A stretch of DNA of 64,000 nucleotides from Xanthomonas citri pv. mangiferaeindicae (GCA_002240395.1 CP016836.1:310001-374000), one strand, 5' to 3'. Shown: positions 44,018 through 52,723, numbered from the stretch's first letter. Made by a program: numbers and translations. Notes: generated by a model not told the origin, from the letters alone.

Positions 44018-45958
44018 TCAACGGATCTCGATCTCGAACGGCCCCGGCGGCTGGCCAGCGCGGTCGAACAGATTGACCAGCGGGTTGTCGGCCCAGGCGT
44101 AGCGCACCCGCACCGGCGCGGCGACGTCCGGCGCGTGCAGACGCACGCGGTCGCCTTCGAGAACGGCCTGCGCCCAGCGACAACTGCCGGTGTCCGCACC
44201 GCACAGTTCGAAGCCGACCGGTCCTGGCGCGCCGTAAGCGACCAGGCCGCCGTCGACCGCATCGAACGTCACCACGACTGCGCCGGCCTCGCGCCGCGCA
44301 CTGCGCGGCACCGGGCCGCTCGGCGTCAGCGTCTCGCCGTAGACCGCGTGGCGTGCAGCGCGCGCGAGCCGGCGACCGATCGCCTGCTTGTTGGCCGGAT
44401 GGATGTCGTCGGCCTCGCCCAGGTCGATGGTCACCGCAAGCGCTGCGTGCGGCTCGGCGGCGACCCGGCGTTGCGCTTCGCGCAGCGTCGCCCAACCGCT
44501 CTCGCCCGGCGCCTCGGTCGCCGCACCGTAGTTGGGTAACTGCACCACCAGCAAGGGCAACCGCGGATCGCCCAAGCGCGTGCGCCAGTCGTCGCGCAGG
44601 CCGCGCAGCTGGTCTGCGTAGGCGCCGGCCTCGCCTGTGTTCGCTTCGCCCTGGTACCAGACCACGCCCCGCACCGCAGGACCGCCCAGTGGCGCGATCA
44701 TCCCGTTGTACAGCGTCGACAGGCCGGCCGCGGATTGCCAGGGCGCACGCGGCGGTGCGCCGGTTTCCGGCGGCACGATGCGGTAACGCCAGCCGGGGTC
44801 GAGCGGCACGACCGCGCCGTCGGCCAGCCGCAGCCGGTGCACGGACGCCGGCCCGGCCAGGCCGCCCTCGCGGTAGGTGTCGAGCACGTTGACGACGATG
44901 CTGTTGTCGCCCGCGCGCAGCAGGCCATGCGGCAGCGGGTACTCGCGCGGGGTACCGGCGCCGTAGCTGCTGCCCACCGCGGTGCCGTTGACCCAGGTCA
45001 GATCCATCTCGTCGGCGGGACCGAGCAGCAGCGTGGCGTCCTGCGCCGCCTGCGCGGCGGTCAGACGCACTGACGTCCGGTACCAGACCATGCCGTCGAA
45101 CGTCGCCAGTTCGGGCACGCCCCAGCGCTCCCACGCGCCAAGCGCGTGCGGAGCGTCGCGCCAGTCACCGGACACGGTATCCGTCCAGGGCCGGTCGTCG
45201 GCGGACACACCCGGCGCCTGCAACCACCACGCGGCCCAGCGCTCGCCCCAGCGCGCGGCCGCCTGCATCGGGTCGTCGTGGTAGAGCGCGAGCACATCGA
45301 GGTCCTCGCCCGGCTGGCCACCCGCACGCAGCGCCTCGCCGCTGGTCCAGGCCTGGATACGCGAACCGCCCCACGCGGCCTCGATCAGCCCCATCGGCAC
45401 GTCCACGGTCTTGCGCAGTTCGCGGGCGAAGTAGTAACAGGCGGCCGAAAAGTCGCGCACGCTCTCCGGCATGACCGGTTGCCAGGCGACGGGCTCGGTG
45501 AAGCGTGCCAAGGGGACCGGGCTGCTCACCTGCGGCACGGTCAGCAAGCGGATGTCAGGCGCATCGGCGCCTGCGATCTCGGCGCGGGCATCGAGCGAAC
45601 GCCAGACCTGCAACTCCATGTTCGATTGGCCCGCGCACAGCCAGACGTCGCCGACCAGCAGGTCGCGGACGGTCCGGGTGGTCTCGCCTGCGCGGACGGT
45701 CAAGGTGTGCGGACCGCCGGCCGGCAACGCCGGCAGTTCGGCCTGCCAATGGCCGTCGGCATCGGCGCGCGCCTGCGCACGGCGGTCCGCCAGCGTGAGG
45801 TGGACGACCGTGCCGGCCGGCGCCTCGCCCTGCAGGCGCACGGGGCGGTCGCGCTGGAGGACGGCGTGGTCCTGGATCAACGGATGCAGCAACGCCGCCT
45901 CGCGCGTGTCGGCGTGGACAAGCGGTGCGAGGGCGAGCAGGACAAGCAGGCACCCAAT
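44018..45958 (-). CDS. SASA-family carbohydrate (xylan) acetyl esterase, start uncertain
   Basis: About 646 residues. The signal peptide core is GCLLVLLALAPLVHA. The SGNH-type esterase has nucleophile Ser in LCAGQSNMEL, GVVWYQGEANTG, and the Asp-x-x-His pair in DDIHPANKQAIG. A jelly-roll insert lies between the two halves (about residues 260-360), as in sialate O-acetylesterase-type enzymes. In this operon the probable substrate is acetylated xylo-oligosaccharide in the periplasm. No ATG, GTG or TTG lies in frame directly before the signal peptide; an ATT at 45958 is the first candidate. The region upstream is a REP cassette that seems to have replaced the original start. The frame itself stays open to 46303. 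Confidence 0.82.
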   Translation of the reverse strand: MGCLLVLLALAPLVHADTREAALLHPLIQDHAVLQRDRPVRLQGEAPAGTVVHLTLADRRAQARADADGHWQAELPALPAGGPHTLTVRAGETTRTVRDLLVGDVWLCAGQSNMELQVWRSLDARAEIAGADAPDIRLLTVPQVSSPVPLARFTEPVAWQPVMPESVRDFSAACYYFARELRKTVDVPMGLIEAAWGGSRIQAWTSGEALRAGGQPGEDLDVLALYHDDPMQAAARWGERWAAWWLQAPGVSADDRPWTDTVSGDWRDAPHALGAWERWGVPELATFDGMVWYRTSVRLTAAQAAQDATLLLGPADEMDLTWVNGTAVGSSYGAGTPREYPLPHGLLRAGDNSIVVNVLDTYREGGLAGPASVHRLRLADGAVVPLDPGWRYRIVPPETGAPPRAPWQSAAGLSTLYNGMIAPLGGPAVRGVVWYQGEANTGEAGAYADQLRGLRDDWRTRLGDPRLPLLVVQLPNYGAATEAPGESGWATLREAQRRVAAEPHAALAVTIDLGEADDIHPANKQAIGRRLARAARHAVYGETLTPSGPVPRSARREAGAVVVTFDAVDGGLVAYGAPGPVGFELCGADTGSCRWAQAVLEGDRVRLHAPDVAAPVRVRYAWADNPLVNLFDRAGQPPGPFEIEIR

Positions 45959-45972
45959 GCGTGCAAGGCCCC

Positions 45973-46363
45973 GCCCCCACCCGGCGCCTGCGGCGCCGAC
46001 CTCCCCGCACGCGGGGGAGGTGTGCGAACGCCGGCGTCGACGGGCCTGGATGCAACTCGATTGCGCGCCCGCAGTCCTGTGCGAACGGCGCAACTGCCCT
46101 TCCACGCTCCTGCGCGGAAGGCGTGACGGCACTCTGACGTTCCTGCGCGGAATGCTCGGCAGCCCTCTCACAGTGCAACGCGGGGTGCTCAACTGCTTTG
46201 CCCCCCTCGTTGGCGATGTGTCCGCTGACTTGCCCCTGCCTTTGAACGGGGCGATCGATCGCCCGCATCCGGTCCTGCGCGAAGTGCTCGGCGGCCCTCT
46301 CACAGTGCTGCGCGGGGTGCTCGATTGCCCTCCCCCGCTTGCGGGGGAGGGTTGGGTGGGGGC
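45973..46363. repeat. REP-bracketed tandem-repeat cassette 2 (33-bp units)
   Basis: This fills the 411-base gap between the GH67 and esterase genes. The left end (45973-46020) is a full two-hairpin REP in reverse orientation; the right end (46328-46363) is a REP in forward orientation (CCCTCCCCCGC / GCGGGGGAGG plus a GGGTGGGGGC tail). Between them lie eight head-to-tail units of exactly 33 bases (46075-46338), diverged from a unit like TCCTGCGCGAAGTGCTCGG. The units share the CTGCGC...GTGCTC core with cassette 1. There is no other gene in this stretch. Confidence 0.82.
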
Positions 46364-46369
46364 AGCCGT

Positions 46370-48583
46370 TCATCGGGTATCTCCCGGTGCGTGCGGAAAT
46401 TCAAGCGACTGGTAGTACGCCAGCGGGTGCGCGGGCGGTGCGGTGCCTGCGGGAAGCGGGCGACCGGAGATCGACTGGAAGTACGCGATGCTGGCGTCGC
46501 GCCACCACTGCGCCTCCTGTTCCTGGATCGCGAGAAACGCAGCCACCTGCGCATGCCGCTCGGCATTGAGACGGCCCGCGAGTCCATCCCAGGTGCTGCG
46601 CATGTCGCGCACCGTGGCGACGCCGCGGTCGTAGCGCTGCACCAGCTCGTCCCACAACGGGCGCCCCGAGGCCATCGGACGATCCCAGGGCACATGGTGG
46701 AACCACAGCAGCAACGTTTCGGGTACGCGGTCGGGATCGTCGAACACATCCGCCACTGGCGGCGCATATTGCGAGACCGCATCGCTGCCGCGGCGGCTGC
46801 GGTCGAAGCCGATGCCCTCCCGGGTGGCGCGGTGGTAGTAGACCGAGGTCCAGTCCGCACGCGGGCCACCCTCGACCCACGGGCCGGGGCCGTAATGGTG
46901 GCCGCGGCCCATCAGATGGTGCAGCCCGAGCGCACCGGTGTAGTCAACCACCGCCTCGCGCGAGCCCATCATCATGCCGACGATCGGTTCGACCACGCCC
47001 GGGGCGTTGCCGAACGTCATGCGGGTCCATTCCTCGGCGATCTCGCGCGAGGCCCGCATCGGGTCCCATGCCAGACGCCCGTAGGCGTACCAGTTGGCCT
47101 GGTCGAAATGCGAGCCGCTCCAGTTGCGGTCGCTGCCGATGTTGGCCACACCGGCGATGCCGGTCAGCGCGCTTCTGCCAGGCACATCACGGTCCAGCGA
47201 GCCGTCAATCACCCGCGCGACGGTCGAGCCCTCTCCCCGCACCTGGGTATCGGCGCGCAGCACCTCCTCGTACAGCGGCCCGAGGTAGGCCAGATGCGTG
47301 GAGAAGCCGAGGTACTCCTTGGTGATCTGGAACTCCATCATCAGCGGCGTCTTCGGCATCGCGCCGAACAGTGGATGGAACGGTTCACGCGGCTGGAAAT
47401 CGATCGCGCCGTTCTTGACCTGCACGATCACGTTGTCGCGGAACGCGCCGTCGTGCGGCACGAACTCGGTGTAGGCCTGCTTGTGGCGGTCATCGGGTTC
47501 GTCGTGGGAATAGACGAACGCCCGCCATATCACGATGCCGCCGTGCGGCGCCAGCGCATCGGCCAGCAGGTTGGCGCCGTCGGCATGCGAGCGGCCGTAG
47601 TCCTGCGGGCCGGGCTGGCCCTCGGAGTTGGCCTTGACCAGGAAGCCGCCGAAGTCCGGGATCGCCGCATAGATCTCGTCGGCCTTGGCCCGCCACCAGC
47701 GCTGGACTGCCGGGTCCAGCGGGTCGGCAGTCTCAAGCCCGCCGATCTCGATCGGGGCGCTGAAGCGCGCGGACAGGTACACCCGAATGCCCCACGGCCG
47801 GAAGATGTCCGCCAGCGCGGCGACCTTCTCCAGGTACATCGGCGTCAGCACGTCGGCGTTGGCGTTGACGTTGTTGAGCACGGTGCCGTTGATGCCGATC
47901 GAGGCGTTGGCGCGGGCGTAGTCGGTGTAGCGCGGGTCGCGCCAGCCCGGCAGTCGGTGCCAGTCCCAGATCGACTGACCGGCGTAGCCGCGCTCGACGT
48001 GGCGGTCGAGGTCGTCCCAATGGTTGAGCACCCGGCGTTCGATCCGCGGCGCCTGACGCAGGTCAAGGTCGGCGATCGGCTGGTCGGTCTGCATCAGGCG
48101 CAGGAACGCGAACGCGCCGTAGAGCGCGCCGACATCGGTGTTGGCCGCGACGACCGTCGCCGGATGCCCGTCCACGGACATCGAACGGATCAGGTACCCG
48201 GCTTGGCCGAGGTCGCCCAGGTCCAGCGTCAGCCGCGCGATCGCCGGCAGCGACTGCGGCGTGCCGACCAGCAAGGCGCCGGCGCGGTCGATGTGGCCGG
48301 CCACGTGGGGCGCCTGCCCCTGCAGCCCCTGCAAGCCGCGCAGCAGTTCGTCGCGCGTCGCGCGCTGGGTCGGCGTCGCCTCGGCGATCGCCAATTGCAA
48401 GACCTGCGGCGCGTCGGGCCTGCGCTCGGCCCCGGCCTGGGCATAGCGCAGCCACAGGGCATATCCGTCCTCGGCCTGCGCCGGCACCGGGCCGACGAGC
48501 GCGACCAGCGCCAGCACCGCCGCCGGCCACACCGGCCGGATCCAGTCGCGGAACCAGATAGTTAGCGGTAACATCCCCGACAT
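46370..48583 (-). CDS. GH67 alpha-glucuronidase
   Basis: A 737-residue enzyme (typical GH67 size) with a signal peptide (about 15-37, ending AQA), so periplasmic. Features: RRVLNHWDDLDRHVERGYAGQSIWDW, SIGINGTVLNNVNANADVLT, YLSARFSAPIEIGGLETADPLD, DFGGFLVKANSEGQPGPQDYGR with the catalytic Glu region, MMEFQITKEYLGFSTHLAYLGP and TLLLWFHHVPWDRP. GH67 removes (4-O-methyl)glucuronate from the non-reducing terminal xylose of aldouronates. ATG 48583 has a strong GGGGAGGTGA Shine-Dalgarno. It is first in the leftward operon and divergent from the LacI-family gene. A box-like GTTAGCGGTAAC lies in codons 4-8. Confidence 0.95.
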   Translation of the reverse strand: MSGMLPLTIWFRDWIRPVWPAAVLALVALVGPVPAQAEDGYALWLRYAQAGAERRPDAPQVLQLAIAEATPTQRATRDELLRGLQGLQGQAPHVAGHIDRAGALLVGTPQSLPAIARLTLDLGDLGQAGYLIRSMSVDGHPATVVAANTDVGALYGAFAFLRLMQTDQPIADLDLRQAPRIERRVLNHWDDLDRHVERGYAGQSIWDWHRLPGWRDPRYTDYARANASIGINGTVLNNVNANADVLTPMYLEKVAALADIFRPWGIRVYLSARFSAPIEIGGLETADPLDPAVQRWWRAKADEIYAAIPDFGGFLVKANSEGQPGPQDYGRSHADGANLLADALAPHGGIVIWRAFVYSHDEPDDRHKQAYTEFVPHDGAFRDNVIVQVKNGAIDFQPREPFHPLFGAMPKTPLMMEFQITKEYLGFSTHLAYLGPLYEEVLRADTQVRGEGSTVARVIDGSLDRDVPGRSALTGIAGVANIGSDRNWSGSHFDQANWYAYGRLAWDPMRASREIAEEWTRMTFGNAPGVVEPIVGMMMGSREAVVDYTGALGLHHLMGRGHHYGPGPWVEGGPRADWTSVYYHRATREGIGFDRSRRGSDAVSQYAPPVADVFDDPDRVPETLLLWFHHVPWDRPMASGRPLWDELVQRYDRGVATVRDMRSTWDGLAGRLNAERHAQVAAFLAIQEQEAQWWRDASIAYFQSISGRPLPAGTAPPAHPLAYYQSLEFPHAPGDTR
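48560..48573 (-). promoter_or_regulatory. degenerate xyl-box inside start of GH67 gene
   Basis: AGTTAGCGGTAACA matches the reverse of the remembered Xanthomonas box (TGTTAGCGCTACCA) at 11 of 14 positions and contains a perfect GTTAnCGnTAAC symmetry. It begins 10 bases inside the GH67 coding region, so a bound repressor would act as a roadblock rather than block RNA polymerase binding. Weaker than the other three sites. Confidence 0.4.
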
Positions 48584-48672
48584 CCCATCACCTCCCCTTG
48601 GACGGCTTCACTCCAGTTCCCTTAGCCTTGCGGACGGGGCCTGCACACCGCCGTCCGGACGAAGGAACGCTT

Positions 48673-49734
48673 TTGGACAAGCCGAAAAAATCGGTCCGCC
48701 GCAAGACCCGTGGCGTCACCATCGACGAGGTCGCCGCACTGGCCGGTGTCTCGCCGATGACCGTCTCGCGGGTCATCAATGGCCAGGGCAAGGTGCGCGA
48801 CACCACCCGCGAGCGGGTCACGCGCGCGGTGCGCGAACTCAACTACACCCCCAATCTGGCGGCCAGTTCGCTCGCCGCCGCGCAGCACACCCGCATCGCG
48901 CTGATCTACACCAACCCCAGCGGTGCCTATCTGCGCGAACTGCTGCTCGGCCTGCTGCGCGTGGCCTCGCGCACACCGATCCAACTGGTGGTCGACTACT
49001 GGGACGATCTCGACGCCGAAGCCGAGCGCAAGGCCGCCCGAGCGATGGGCAAGCGCGTGGACGCGGTGATCCTGCCGCCGCCACTGTGCGAATCGCGCGC
49101 CGCGGTGACCGAGTTCGTGCGCGCCGGCATCCCGGTCGTCGCGATCGCGTCGGGCCGCTTCAGCGACGACATCTCCTGCGTGCGCATCGACGACTTCCGC
49201 GCCGGCAAGGAGATGACCGAACACCTGATCGAACGCGGCCACACCCGGATCGGTTTCATCAAGGGCCGCGCCGACCTCAGCGCGAGCACCCGACGTTTTC
49301 AGGGCTTCCAGGCCGCGCTCGAGGACGCCGGCATCGCCTACGACCCCACGCTGGTGCACCAGGGCGACTACACCTACCGCTCGGGGCTGAAGGCGGCCGA
49401 GAAACTGCTGGGCCATCGCAAGCCGCCGAGCGCGATCTTCGCCAGCAACGACGACATGGCCGCCGCGGCGATCTCGGTCGCGCATCGCCGCGGGCTCGAC
49501 GTGCCGCGCGACCTGTCGGTCGTCGGCTTCGACGACACCTCGGCCGCGACCACGGTCTGGCCCGAGCTCACCACGATGCACCAGCCGATCGCCTCGATGG
49601 CCGATACCGCGATCGACGTGCTGCTGCGCTGCATCCGCCGCAACGACGCCAGCACCCGCGTGCTCACCGACCGGGTGGTGCCGCACCGCTTGATTGCGCG
49701 CGACTCGGTCGCCGCTCCGCCGAAGAAGAAGTAA
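48673..49734 (+). CDS. xylR: LacI-family transcriptional regulator, probable xylan/xylose repressor
   Basis: A 353-residue repressor. The N-terminal HTH and hinge read VTIDEVAALAGVSPMTVSRVINGQGKV and LNYTPNLAASSLAAA; a periplasmic-binding-protein-like effector domain follows (IALIYTNPSGAYLRELL, IRIDDFRAGKEMTEHLIERGHTRIGFI, PSAIFASNDDMAAAAI, SVVGFDDTSAATTVWPELTT). The start is TTG at 48673, with AAGGAA about 8 bases upstream; the frame to 48598 lacks a better start. It lies between GH67 and xylAB. LacI proteins recognise palindromes with a central CG like the AGCGCT boxes found upstream of the TonB receptor, ExuT and xylB genes, so it is the likely partner (inference). The symbol follows the Xanthomonas usage. 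Confidence 0.85.
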   Translation: MDKPKKSVRRKTRGVTIDEVAALAGVSPMTVSRVINGQGKVRDTTRERVTRAVRELNYTPNLAASSLAAAQHTRIALIYTNPSGAYLRELLLGLLRVASRTPIQLVVDYWDDLDAEAERKAARAMGKRVDAVILPPPLCESRAAVTEFVRAGIPVVAIASGRFSDDISCVRIDDFRAGKEMTEHLIERGHTRIGFIKGRADLSASTRRFQGFQAALEDAGIAYDPTLVHQGDYTYRSGLKAAEKLLGHRKPPSAIFASNDDMAAAAISVAHRRGLDVPRDLSVVGFDDTSAATTVWPELTTMHQPIASMADTAIDVLLRCIRRNDASTRVLTDRVVPHRLIARDSVAAPPKKK

Positions 49735-49752
49735 CGCGCCCTGCCCGATCGC

Positions 49753-49773
49753 GGCGCGCCCGGTGGGCGCGCC
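49753..49773. terminator. hairpin between convergent xylR and xylA
   Basis: GGCGCGCCC (49753-49761) and GGGCGCGCC (49765-49773) form a perfect 9-bp stem with a 3-base loop, 19 bases after the regulator stop and 42 bases beyond the xylA stop. A second small stem (CCGATG / CATCGG, 49798-49812) lies closer to xylA. No T-run is present. Confidence 0.55.
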
Positions 49774-49814
49774 GGTCAGGATGTTCGCGGTGGCGGGCCG
49801 ATGGCGCATCGGGC

Positions 49815-51149
49815 TCAGCGCAGCAGGTACTGGTTGAGCAGGTTCTCGTAGGCCTCCTGGCGGCCGCTGCGCTGCTGCGGCTCACCCGCCTTGGCGGCGA
49901 TCGCATGCAGGTCGGTCAGTGACAGCCGGCCCTGCTCGAACGCCTGGCCGTCGCCGCCATCGAAGCTGGCATAACGATCGCGTCGCCATTGCTCCCACGG
50001 CGACGCGTGCAGCAGCGCATGCGCCACTTCAAGGCCGCGCGCGAACGCATCCATGCCGCCGATGTGCGCGATGAACAGGTCTTCCATGTCCGTCGATTCG
50101 CGGCGCGGTTTGGCGTCGAAGTTCAGGCCGCCTTCGAGGCCGCCCTGGCGCAGCACCACCAGCATCGCGCCGACCGTGTCGTACAGGTCGGTCGGGAACT
50201 GGTCGGTATCCCATCCGTTCTGCGCATTGCCGCGGTTGGCGTCGATACTGCCGAGCAGGCCGTGGTCGGAGGCCACCTGCAGGTCGTGCTCGAAGGTGTG
50301 CCCGGACAGCGTCGCGTGGTTGGCCTCGATGTTGAGCTTGAAATCCTTGTCCAGCCCGTGCGCCTTCAGAAAGCCGGCGCAGGTCGCGCTATCGAAGTCG
50401 TACTGGTGCTTCATCGGCTCCATCGGCTTGGGCTCGATCAGGAAATTGCCCTTGAGCCCGATGCTGCGTCCGTAGTCGCGCGCCATCGTCAGGAACCGCG
50501 CGAAATGCGCCAGCTCGCGCTGCATATCGGTGTTGTGCAGGCTGGCATAGCCTTCGCGGCCGCCCCAGAACACGTAGTGCTCGCCACCCAGCTCCACGGT
50601 CGCCTCCAGCGCCGCCTTGACCTGCACCGCCGCCCGCGCGACCACCGCGAAATCCGGGTTGGTCGAGGCACCGTTCATGTAGCGGGGGTGCGAAAACAGA
50701 TTCGCCGTGCCCCACAGCAACTTCATGCCGGTCGCGGCCTGGCGTTCCTTGGCCAACGCGACCATGTGCTTGAGATTCTTTTCGTACGCGCCGATGTCGT
50801 CGGCGTCGGGCGCCAGGTCGACGTCGTGGAAGCACCAGTACGGCACGCCGAGCTTGGTGAAGAACTCGAACGCGGCATCGAGCTTGGCCTCGGCCGCCGC
50901 CAGCGGCGCGCCGCCGTCCCAGGGGAAGCGCCGCGTGCCCGGTCCGAACGGATCGGCGCCGGCGTTGCAGAACGTATGCCAGTAGCACACCGCAAAACGC
51001 AGGTGCTCGGCCATCGTCTTGCCGCCGATCTTCTTGCCGGCGTCATAGACCTTGAAGGCCAGCGGATTGTCGGAGGCCTTGCCCTCGAAGGGGATCTGGC
51101 AGATGCCGGGGAAGTACTCCCGGCTGCCGATGAAGGGGGTCGTGGTCAT
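49815..51149 (-). CDS. xylA: xylose isomerase
   Basis: A 444-residue class II xylose isomerase converting D-xylose to D-xylulose. Motifs: REYFPGICQIPFEG, CFHDVDLAPD with the catalytic His, the first signature VFWGGREGYASLHNTD, NFLIEPKPMEPMKHQYD (metal ligand Glu), LNIEANHATLSGH, DANRGNAQNGWDTDQFP and GGLNFDAKPRRES. Full length. ATG 51149 lies 49 bases after the xylB stop on the same strand, so xylB-xylA form an operon with the promoter and xyl-box upstream of xylB. Confidence 0.97.
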   Translation of the reverse strand: MTTTPFIGSREYFPGICQIPFEGKASDNPLAFKVYDAGKKIGGKTMAEHLRFAVCYWHTFCNAGADPFGPGTRRFPWDGGAPLAAAEAKLDAAFEFFTKLGVPYWCFHDVDLAPDADDIGAYEKNLKHMVALAKERQAATGMKLLWGTANLFSHPRYMNGASTNPDFAVVARAAVQVKAALEATVELGGEHYVFWGGREGYASLHNTDMQRELAHFARFLTMARDYGRSIGLKGNFLIEPKPMEPMKHQYDFDSATCAGFLKAHGLDKDFKLNIEANHATLSGHTFEHDLQVASDHGLLGSIDANRGNAQNGWDTDQFPTDLYDTVGAMLVVLRQGGLEGGLNFDAKPRRESTDMEDLFIAHIGGMDAFARGLEVAHALLHASPWEQWRRDRYASFDGGDGQAFEQGRLSLTDLHAIAAKAGEPQQRSGRQEAYENLLNQYLLR

Positions 51150-51198
51150 ATGCGGTCCCGTGTTGAAGTGGAAAGGACGGATCGGCAGGCGCTCACGC

Positions 51199-52701
51199 CT
51201 ACGCGGCCGGCGCGGCGTACAGCGGCCGCACTGCGTCGAGGTGATCGGTGAAGCGCCGGTAGGCGGCGCGGTAGGCCGGTGCGCGGCGCGGCTCGGGCGT
51301 GCATGCACGCGCGGGATCAGTGGCGACATGCGCGGCGGCCAGCGCTGCCATCGACGTCGCATCGCCCTGCGCGCGGCCGAGCGCCCACAGCGCCTGCAGC
51401 GCCGCACCGAACGCCGCGCCCTCGCTCTGCACCGGCACATCCACCGGCAGCGCGAACACGTCGGCGACCAGCTGCCGCCAGGCCGCGCTGTTGGCGCCGC
51501 CGCCGGTCAGCACGATGCGATCGAACGCCATGCCGGCCGACACGAACGCGTCGAAGCCGTATTTCAAGCTGTAGGTCGCGCCTTCCATCGCCGCGCGGTA
51601 CAGGTGCGCGGCGTCCATGTTGTGCGCCGTCAGGCCGGTCAGCACGCCGCGTCCCAACGGCAGGTCGGGCGTGCGCTCGCCGTTGAGGAACGGCAGCAAG
51701 GTCAGCCCGCTGGCGCCCGGCGCGGTCGCGTCGATATGCGCATCGCCCTCGCGCGTCGCAAAGCCGAACATCCGTGCGACCTGCTCGGTTGCCACCGTGC
51801 AGTTCATCGTGCAGATCAGCGGCAGCCAGCCCCCGGTCGAGTCGCAGAACGCGGCCCAGGCGCCCGAGTCCGACACCACGGGCGTGTCGCTGTAGGCGAA
51901 CAACGTGCCCGAGGTGCCCAGGCTCATCGCCAGCCGCCCCGGTACCACGCAGCCGGTGCCGATCGCCGCCATCATGTTGTCGCCGCCACCGGCCGACACC
52001 CGCAGTTGCGGCGACAGGCCCAGTTCGGCGGCGATCTCGGGCCGGATCGGGAACAACGCATCGGCTTCGACCAGCGGCGGCAGGCAGGCCGACAGGTCGC
52101 GCTCGGGATCGGTGGCCTGCAACAGCGCCGGCGACCAGCGCCGCGTGCGCACGTCGAGCCAGCCGGTGCCCGAGGCATCGCCGTGCTCCATCCAGCGCGC
52201 GCCGGTCAGCCAGAGGTTGACGTAGTCGTGCGGCAGCGCGATCGCCGCCAACTCTGCGTAGACCTCCGGACGATGCGCCTTCGTCCACGGCAACTTGGAT
52301 GCGGTGTAGCCCGCCAGGATCGGGTTGCCAGCCTGCGCGATGCAGGCTGTCACGCCGCCGACGGCGTCCATGATCGGCGCGCATTGCGCGCTGGTGCTGG
52401 TGTCGCACCACAGCTTCGCCGGCGCCAGCACCTGCCCTTCCGCATCCAGCGGCACGAAGCCGTGCTGCTGGCCCGAGACGCCGAGCGCGGCGATACGCGC
52501 GCGGATCGCCGGGTCGACTGCGGAAAAGCAGGCGCGGATCGCGTCGAGCCAGTCGGCGGGATGCTGCTCGCGGCTGCCGTCATCGCCGGCGATCAGATCC
52601 AACGCCCGGCCCTGGGTCGCAAGCACCTGCCGCGCTGCCGGGTCGTAGACCACGAGCTTGATGCTCTGCGTGCCGAGATCGAGGCCGGCGAAGAGGCTCA
52701 T
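51199..52701 (-). CDS. xylB: xylulokinase
   Basis: A 500-residue FGGY-family sugar kinase making xylulose 5-phosphate. N-terminal phosphate loop LFAGLDLGTQSIKLVVYD, LGVSGQQHGFVPLD, CDTSTSAQCAPI, TGWLDVRTRRWSP, SLGTSGTLFAYSDTP and the C-terminal ATP motif IVLTGGGANSAAWRQLVADVF. Normal XylB length. First gene of the xylBA operon. Its upstream region has a -10-like GATAAT directly beside a 14-bp LacI-type box, indicating repression in the absence of inducer. Confidence 0.96.
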   Translation of the reverse strand: MSLFAGLDLGTQSIKLVVYDPAARQVLATQGRALDLIAGDDGSREQHPADWLDAIRACFSAVDPAIRARIAALGVSGQQHGFVPLDAEGQVLAPAKLWCDTSTSAQCAPIMDAVGGVTACIAQAGNPILAGYTASKLPWTKAHRPEVYAELAAIALPHDYVNLWLTGARWMEHGDASGTGWLDVRTRRWSPALLQATDPERDLSACLPPLVEADALFPIRPEIAAELGLSPQLRVSAGGGDNMMAAIGTGCVVPGRLAMSLGTSGTLFAYSDTPVVSDSGAWAAFCDSTGGWLPLICTMNCTVATEQVARMFGFATREGDAHIDATAPGASGLTLLPFLNGERTPDLPLGRGVLTGLTAHNMDAAHLYRAAMEGATYSLKYGFDAFVSAGMAFDRIVLTGGGANSAAWRQLVADVFALPVDVPVQSEGAAFGAALQALWALGRAQGDATSMAALAAAHVATDPARACTPEPRRAPAYRAAYRRFTDHLDAVRPLYAAPAA

Positions 52702-52723
52702 GCGCGCGCCCTCGACACGAAAA

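Noticed and set aside
45959..46303. N-terminal extension of the acetyl esterase through the repeat cassette
   Set aside because: The frame stays open to 46303, but the added sequence is only translated repeat and would bury the signal peptide inside the protein.
46075..46338. An 11-residue-repeat protein gene on the minus strand
   Set aside because: The ATGA overlap with GH67 and the 33-base period are intriguing, but the frame runs on into antisense-like low-complexity sequence and codon choice looks random. Kept only as a point within the repeat finding.
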